Shown here one piece after another: positions 58,926 to 64,000 of a stretch of 64,000 bases of DNA (its first letter is position 1; each line of letters begins with the position of its first letter). Both the position numbers and the translations under genes were made by a program. Location of the stretch: NCBI GenBank assembly GCA_949987705.1, contig OX465282.1, forward strand, positions 12,574,501-12,638,500, read 5' to 3'. This stretch comes from Thereva unica (lineage: Eukaryota; Arthropoda; Insecta; Diptera; Therevidae). The notes beneath the pieces were generated by a model that was not told the origin of the DNA, ran no database searches, and worked only from the letters and a program-made list of their open reading frames with translations.

Positions 58926-60442
58926 TCAAGCATCATCATCATTCCACTGTTGCTTACGCTGACACTCATTCCTCCATCTTCTAGCCAGCTCAACTAAGCT
59001 ACCATTACTTTCTGTTTCAGATGATGATGATCCTCCTCCTCCACTAACACCAACCACACCCAATTCCAAATCAACTGAGCTCTGTGGCAATTGATTTGGG
59101 AACGTACGTTCATTATAGTTCTCAATGCTACTATAGCTATCCGATGATGAGCTAGAATATCCCCAAGCAGATCGAACTTGCTGCTTTCTCTGTTGTCGTG
59201 CTGTTGTTATAACTGATCCACAGACGGGTTGACCAGATGTTAAGGGTCGTCTAGTGGTTGGTTTATCTATAAAGTGGTTGATATTTATAAAAACAAAATA
59301 TACAAAAAATGTGCGATGAAAAAAGTGCTTTTGATTTTTTTTTTTTTGGAAATTTATTAAATAAAGAAAATAAATAAATAGAAAATGTATATGAGAGTGC
59401 ATCAAACAAATCTATATGGTAAATCGTTACCAGCAGTGCTTGGCCTATCAGTATCATCCCTTATTGTAACTTGACAAACATCGTGACTCGTTACTGGCCG
59501 CTGCATTCCACTAAATGCTGCTATATTATTATCAATATCCATATCACTTTCACGCTCCGATTGTGCATCAGATAGGCTCGATGTTGATTCAGTACCAGAC
59601 AGTTCTGGTGATGGATGTGGTGACATGGTACCTTCCTCAAAATATTTACCATCAAGTAGCTCAAGTGTTGGTATATTCTTTTTCATATCTTTCCTGTATA
59701 AAAGTTTCGTAGTAACCGGATTCCCTTCTAAATTTACTTCTTTTATAATTGGACAAAGACCAAGAAAGCTTAATGCACCCAAATCTCGTATTCGATTATC
59801 TCGAAGGCTTAGCTTACGTAGCTGGGTTAAATTTCCCAATGGACTGACAATTTCAATCATATTCCCATCAGCAACTAGTTCGACGACTGTTGGTATACCA
59901 TTTGTGCCATCTAAGCTAGTCAAGCCGCAGTTGCTAACATTTAAGAATGTAAGGCAGGTCAGACCGCATCCTAAATCTCTAAGGGAACTAACCACACTTC
60001 CATCTAAATCCAATGATGTTAGCCTAGGCATGAATGTTGATAGCCGGGACAGGCTGACCATGTATGAAATAACACGAAGCTTTATCGATTCAACATTTTG
60101 TAGATCTTCTCGACCAGTTACGCGTTTCTAAAAAAAATACAAACAATAGTAAATATTCCTTATTACAATTCCACAAATAACACAAACCAGAAGCTCATCC
60201 AATGTCGGTTCAGTTGGTACAACAATTGGTAGCAAATACGGACGATTTGGAAAATTATCCTGAAAATTATCTTCATCAAAATCCGGATGATCCATGCCAC
60301 CTAAGGATGAATTAGTACTATTCGATCGGGTACGATCTAGTTCTAGAACTGGATGTATCGCACGACGAGGTGACCCAGAGGATACTGACGATTCGGCAGA
60401 GCCTCGACGCTGTTCGTCTAATGGTATTTCTGCATGTGGCAT
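58926..60442 (-). CDS. LRRC56: LRRC56-like leucine-rich-repeat protein (axonemal dynein assembly family)
   Basis: Three minus-strand exons join in frame: 60442-60188, 60127-59431 and 59266-58926 (1293 nt, 430 aa). The first intron uses a GTTTGT donor, the second GTAACG; acceptors are TTTTTTAG and TTTATAG. Exon 1 is a charged N-terminus ending PTLDELL. Exon 2 begins KRVTGREDLQNVESIKLRV, the family's lead-in, then about five LRRs at residues 110-250 (LTFLNVSNCGLTSLDG, VVELVADGNMIEIVSPLGN, LRKLSLRDNRIRDLGAL, VNLEGNPVTTKLLYRKDM). The C-terminal 180 residues are serine-rich and disordered, ending with an ARRWRNECQRKQQW helix. LRRC56/ODA8 proteins work in assembly or transport of outer-arm dynein; human mutations cause primary ciliary dyskinesia. 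In insects sperm flagella or chordotonal cilia are the likely sites. Confidence 0.88.
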
Positions 60443-60985
60443 TTTTGCTGTCGTTGTTGTGTTGTTGGTTTGGTACTTGTTTAATAAAACGAGATGGACT
60501 TTTTCGCAAAACTTTTAATTATTGAGTAATTTTCACACCAAAAATTAATAACAAAGAAATTAAAGAGTTGAGAAAGAGAGAGTTTTAATTGATAAAACAA
60601 TTCGTTACCAAGCGGTTTTGAAAATTTGCTTGTTTGTTTCTATGGTTGCTATGAAATGTTAGAATAAGGATTTATGTATCAGAGTTTCTCCATAGTACTA
60701 GAAGCTTCTAGTTAGATTTAAGTGAAAATATCCGTTAGTTTATGATAGTTAACAATTTATGCAAAATCTATTTATGTTAACTCTTCAATAATTTATCAAG
60801 ATCGAAGCTGTTCGGTGAATTTTCACTGTTTTACTTTTTGTTCTGGTAACAAAATCTACTACAGCTATTAAAAATGATGTAAATTATAGGCAGGTAAATA
60901 TTATTTGGTTATAGGGTCTTTGTAGGTATGTAAGAGCGGCAGTCTCATACAAATCAGGGGCTAGGACATAATTGGGGTTGAGGTG
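60443..60985. other. 5' flank of the LRRC56-like gene
   Basis: Presumed promoter region; AT-rich, with the X-box-like site listed separately. No other feature is recognised. Confidence 0.45.
60636..60649 (-). promoter_or_regulatory. Possible RFX X-box upstream of the LRRC56-like gene
   Basis: On the minus strand this reads GCAACCATAGAAAC, about 195-207 bp before the start codon. It fits the X-box layout (two half-sites around AT), with AGAAAC matching the right half and one mismatch in the left. RFX factors drive ciliary genes in animals. A single 14-bp match is weak evidence. Confidence 0.3.
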
Positions 60986-60989
60986 CGTC

Positions 60990-61295
60990 GTTTTCTAGCC
61001 GCCCACGTGATCCAGCCAGTCATTTTTAGATACCGGATCAAATCTCCTATTTTCAGCTTCCTCCAAATTCATTGAGAAGAGGATCCCAAGTACACAGTCT
61101 GATGTTGGCAAGAGCCGGACAGCCGTAGAGAAAGGGTTGGGATGTCTCACTGGCTTATTCCTCTCCACAACTACTGCAGTACGCAGAATGTGTTGGGTCG
61201 ATAGTTAGACAAGCACAACTTCCCGAAAGTGTTATTTGGTATTTTACAAGGTTGGTCACTTCTTTCTGAACCGGGAGATGGCAGACGGTATACAG
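60990..61295 (-). mobile_element. C-terminal end of a family E LINE, inverted relative to its neighbour
   Basis: Minus-strand reading gives IDPTHSAYCSSCGEE, a stop, then SQPFLYGCPAL. This is the C-x-x-C-G-E...H/F-x-x-x-C-P-A-L tail that follows RNase H in R1/LOA/Jockey-type LINEs. Confidence 0.7.
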
Positions 61296-62110
61296 AACAG
61301 CATACGGAGCTCCGCAGGGGTCCGTCCTGGGTCCTATCCTGTAAATCATAATATGTAATGGTGTGTTGGGTCTACGCCTCTCAAAAGGAGCAGTTGCACT
61401 AGATTTTGCGGATGACACGTGAGTAGTCTTCGTGTCACGAAACCTCGATTAGATCGAATTGTACGCGAACGAAGTGATCTGGGAGAATATAGCGTGGCCT
61501 GAAAGTGATGAGCACAAAACTGTAGCGGAGAAAACCAGCGGCCAGCGTGCGACGACTATGTGAATGGCCAAACGGGTGCACTGCTCTATTTTTGATTCCG
61601 CAAACATGGCCGAGAGTTTTTTTCACTGCAGAAGGCGTTCACACGAGTGGGGCAATTTATTAGTAGAAATGTACGATGGAAAATGGAAGAATAAGAGTGT
61701 AATAAAAAGGAGTGAGGAGCAAAATCCAAATTCAGCGCTCTAAGCTTTCAGAATGAGCGTAACAAAACTCGCAGTCTTTGCGGAATCGATTGAATCGAAA
61801 AAGTGTAAACCGTTGTGACTGGGATTTTTTTTTGTTTTACGCACGGCCAACGATGCAAGCTTGCAGAATCAGAGCCTCAAGGTATGGGAGAACATATCAT
61901 TCACTCCAAGCCCGCCCTTAGATACTTGGGAGTGATGATCGGCCGTAGGCTAAGTTTTAAAGCACAGTTAAAGGGCATGGCGGATAAAGCGTTGGGTATG
62001 TGCAGTAGTCCCAAAAATTATGCCTTACTTGGGAGACCTAAACCAAGCCGTCTCCTCCTGATGGCGAGAGTGGTTAGCTTAGTTCTGCTATACGCAACGC
62101 CAGTGTGTTG
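61290..62110 (+). mobile_element. Family E LINE RT fragment
   Basis: YGAPQGSVLGPIL near 61315 and a LDFADDT catalytic block near 61400 are followed, after unrelated sequence, by KPALRYLGVMIGRRLSFKAQ and ADKALGMCSS at 61900-62010. The middle part (61450-61810) looks interrupted. Confidence 0.75.
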
Positions 62111-62489
62111 AACTGGGGCGACTAATTAAAGAAAATGTAGGACCGCAAACAGGCTAAGCGCCCTACGGGCTTTCTGTTCATAGAGGATAACGTGCAACCA
62201 TATAGCGTGCGTGATAGCGGTGATGATTCCGATAGAGATACTGGCGAGAGAAAGCATGCGTCTCTATGATCCAGAATATGTTAGAAGTAAACCAAATATA
62301 TTTCAATCAAAATTCGTAAACCAAATATATTTCTATCAAACCTAGCAGATCTGTTAGCAAGTCTTAATCCCATCTCCCCGCAGTGCCCTCTGGGTTACTT
62401 CTTCGTGTGGAGCTAAAGGGCGAATAGCGAGCTCTCTACGCTACAAAACTGAGTTTTAAGTCAATTGGGCTGAGAGTTAACAACCTCGT

Positions 62490-63230
62490 TCATGGAAACC
62501 GAAACCGACTTTAATGTAGCTGCAATTGAAATATCCATCATTGCCCTACTATTCCCTATCGAACGCCAATCGAACTTCCGAAAAGAAGAAAACTTCGGGC
62601 TATACGCGATGCTGACTGCTGCAACAGAAGATGCTTTCGAACCGAAAACGATTACACAAGCATATTGGAGTGTGCGAAAGGAAGCAATGGAAAAATTCTT
62701 GATTGACTGTTATAACACTTGGGAGTTATACGAGCTAACGATCGGATGAAAAGCAATCGACAATAAATGGGCATTCAAAGTCAAGAGGAATTCTGACGAG
62801 GATGTCGAACTCTACAAGGCCAGACGCGTCATCAAGTGATATTCCCATGTGAAAGGCATAGATTATGATGAGACGTAATCCCCTGGCCCTCAGTACTCAT
62901 CAATTTGATATTTATTGGCTATGGCGGTCAAATATAAAATGCAAATTTATCAAAAGCATCCAGTGACTGCATTCCTTCAAAGTGAGTTGACTGAGGAGAT
63001 TTACATGCGTCAACCGGAGAGCATCGAAGGCTAAACCGAGCATTGTACGGACTGAAACAGTCTATCCGAATATGGAATGATAAGCTGAATAATGTATTGG
63101 GGCAGGAAATGAAATTCACGAGATCAGTCATCGATCGATGTATCTACTACAAGCATTCTCAGCAGAACAAAATCATCCTGACATTTTGAGTGGATGATAT
63201 TATAATCTTTGCGAGATATTCAATGATGTG
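62490..63230 (+). mobile_element. Degenerate Ty1/copia pol (RT) fragment
   Basis: Across interrupted plus-strand frames: EPKTITQAYWSVRKEAMEKF, WAFKVKRNSDEDVELYKARR, a TAFLQSELTEEIYMRQPE block, RALYGLKQSIRIWNDKL, and VDDIIIFARYS. Order and wording are those of the copia-type RT (Y-V-D-D block). No LTRs are seen and several stops break it. Confidence 0.85.
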
Positions 63231-63634
63231 CACAAAGCAAAGGGGCCGGCGGTGGATAGGTTTTGGGGGATCGCAACGGTTTAGCCGTTAGGGCGTTAGA
63301 GGTTTACATATCACCCTGTATTTTTGTAACCCTATGAGATATTTTTATGAATCAGGTAGCAATGTACGCAGAATATTCCCACCTAACCCACCAAGTTAGC
63401 ATAATGAAATATACAGACACTGCAATTAGATTGCCAACATCCGTGCAAAGATCCCCGTTCATTTTACTACTTCAAATGATGTTCGCTGGGAATGTTCTTC
63501 AACACCACTACAAACATACAACATGGTTGCCAACTGCTACTAAAAATACTTTATTGGCAACCAAGTTTGTCGTGTGTAGGCTGCTTTAGAGATTAAAGCG
63601 CTGGACTGGCGTGTGCTGAGCACAAAAAAAGAGC

Positions 63635-64000
63635 ATGTTCAGGTTCAACCTGCCACCTGAAAAAAGAGTGTCCGTCAGATTCAAGGTATGGGAATATATC
63701 ACTCACCCGCAGCCTGCCCTAAGGTATCTGGTAGTGATAATTGACCATAGGCTTAATTTAAATGCACACTTGGAAAAGGCGGCGGATAAAGCTTTCGCTA
63801 TTTTGGTCGCATTTGAATACACACTCTTCTATTATATCTATCACCGCATGTACCGCACGTACGCATGTATCTGTCTCCAGCTTACGCGCCGTTGGCACGT
63901 GCTGTGCATACAGGACCATATCCAGTGATGCGTCGTGCGTGATTCCCATAGAGATACTAGCTAGATGCGCCTCTATGATCCAGAATATGTTAGAGGGAGC
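63635..64000 (+). mobile_element. Family E LINE RT fragment, second copy, running off the window
   Basis: QPALRYLVVIIDHRLNLNAH and ADKAFAILVAF match the copy at 61900-62010. The downstream CTCTATGATCCAGAATATGT at 63971-63990 repeats that near 62263-62282. The element continues past the window edge. Confidence 0.75.

Overview
This is an AT-rich, intron-bearing eukaryotic window and almost certainly an insect nuclear genome. The evidence is a yellow/MRJP-family gene, GT-AG spliced genes with small exons, and a dense load of non-LTR retrotransposons, Tc1/mariner, hAT and PIF/Harbinger-like elements. A dipteran is likely, but I cannot name the species. There are no operons, CRISPR arrays or prokaryotic features.

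Four host genes can be reconstructed exon by exon. (1) A short, divergent yellow/MRJP-family secreted protein lies on the + strand at 2452-3555 in two exons. (2) A BAG2-like Hsp70 cochaperone lies on the - strand at 22866-4149. It has at least four exons, one a 21-nt micro-exon, and probably a symmetric 228-nt cassette exon; its introns hold most of the mobile DNA from 4.5 to 22.7 kb. (3) A TMEM237-like ciliary transition-zone membrane protein lies on the - strand at 42966-36785, five exons, 524 aa. (4) An LRRC56-like leucine-rich-repeat protein, a family tied to axonemal dynein assembly, lies on the - strand at 60442-58926, three exons, 430 aa. Yellow and BAG2 are convergent. Genes 3 and 4 both belong to cilium biology and share a strand, about 16 kb apart.

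The rest is largely transposon-derived. I separate five non-LTR groups. Family A is CR1/Jockey-like: copies near 4.8, 12.2, 19.3-21.6, 27, 31.5, 48.2 and 56 kb, the youngest at 56.2-57.8 kb with a 484-codon open RT frame. Family B is RTE-like: 5.3-6.3, 13.1, 24.5-26.6 and 45 kb. Family C is at 15.9-17.2 kb, with two short 3'-end insertions that have 11-12 bp target duplications. Family D is one nearly full EN-RT copy at 32.8-35.5 kb with a 15-bp duplication, inside a Harbinger-like inverted-repeat element. Family E is R1/LOA-like with RNase H: 6.7-8.4, 45.3-47.9, 61-62.1 and 63.6-64 kb. There are also a decayed Tc1-like element with both ends and a TA duplication, two hAT elements with perfect 8-bp duplications, several MITE-like foldbacks, a degenerate Ty1/copia pol fragment, two 5S-rRNA-related segments and a tRNA-like SINE segment.

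I do not see a convincing wholly new system. The most useful leads are the BAG2 cassette exon, the pairing of two ciliary genes with possible RFX sites, the 5S-derived repeats, two near-perfect RNA-length hairpins (14.6 and 20.5 kb), and nested insertions whose empty sites can be read directly.
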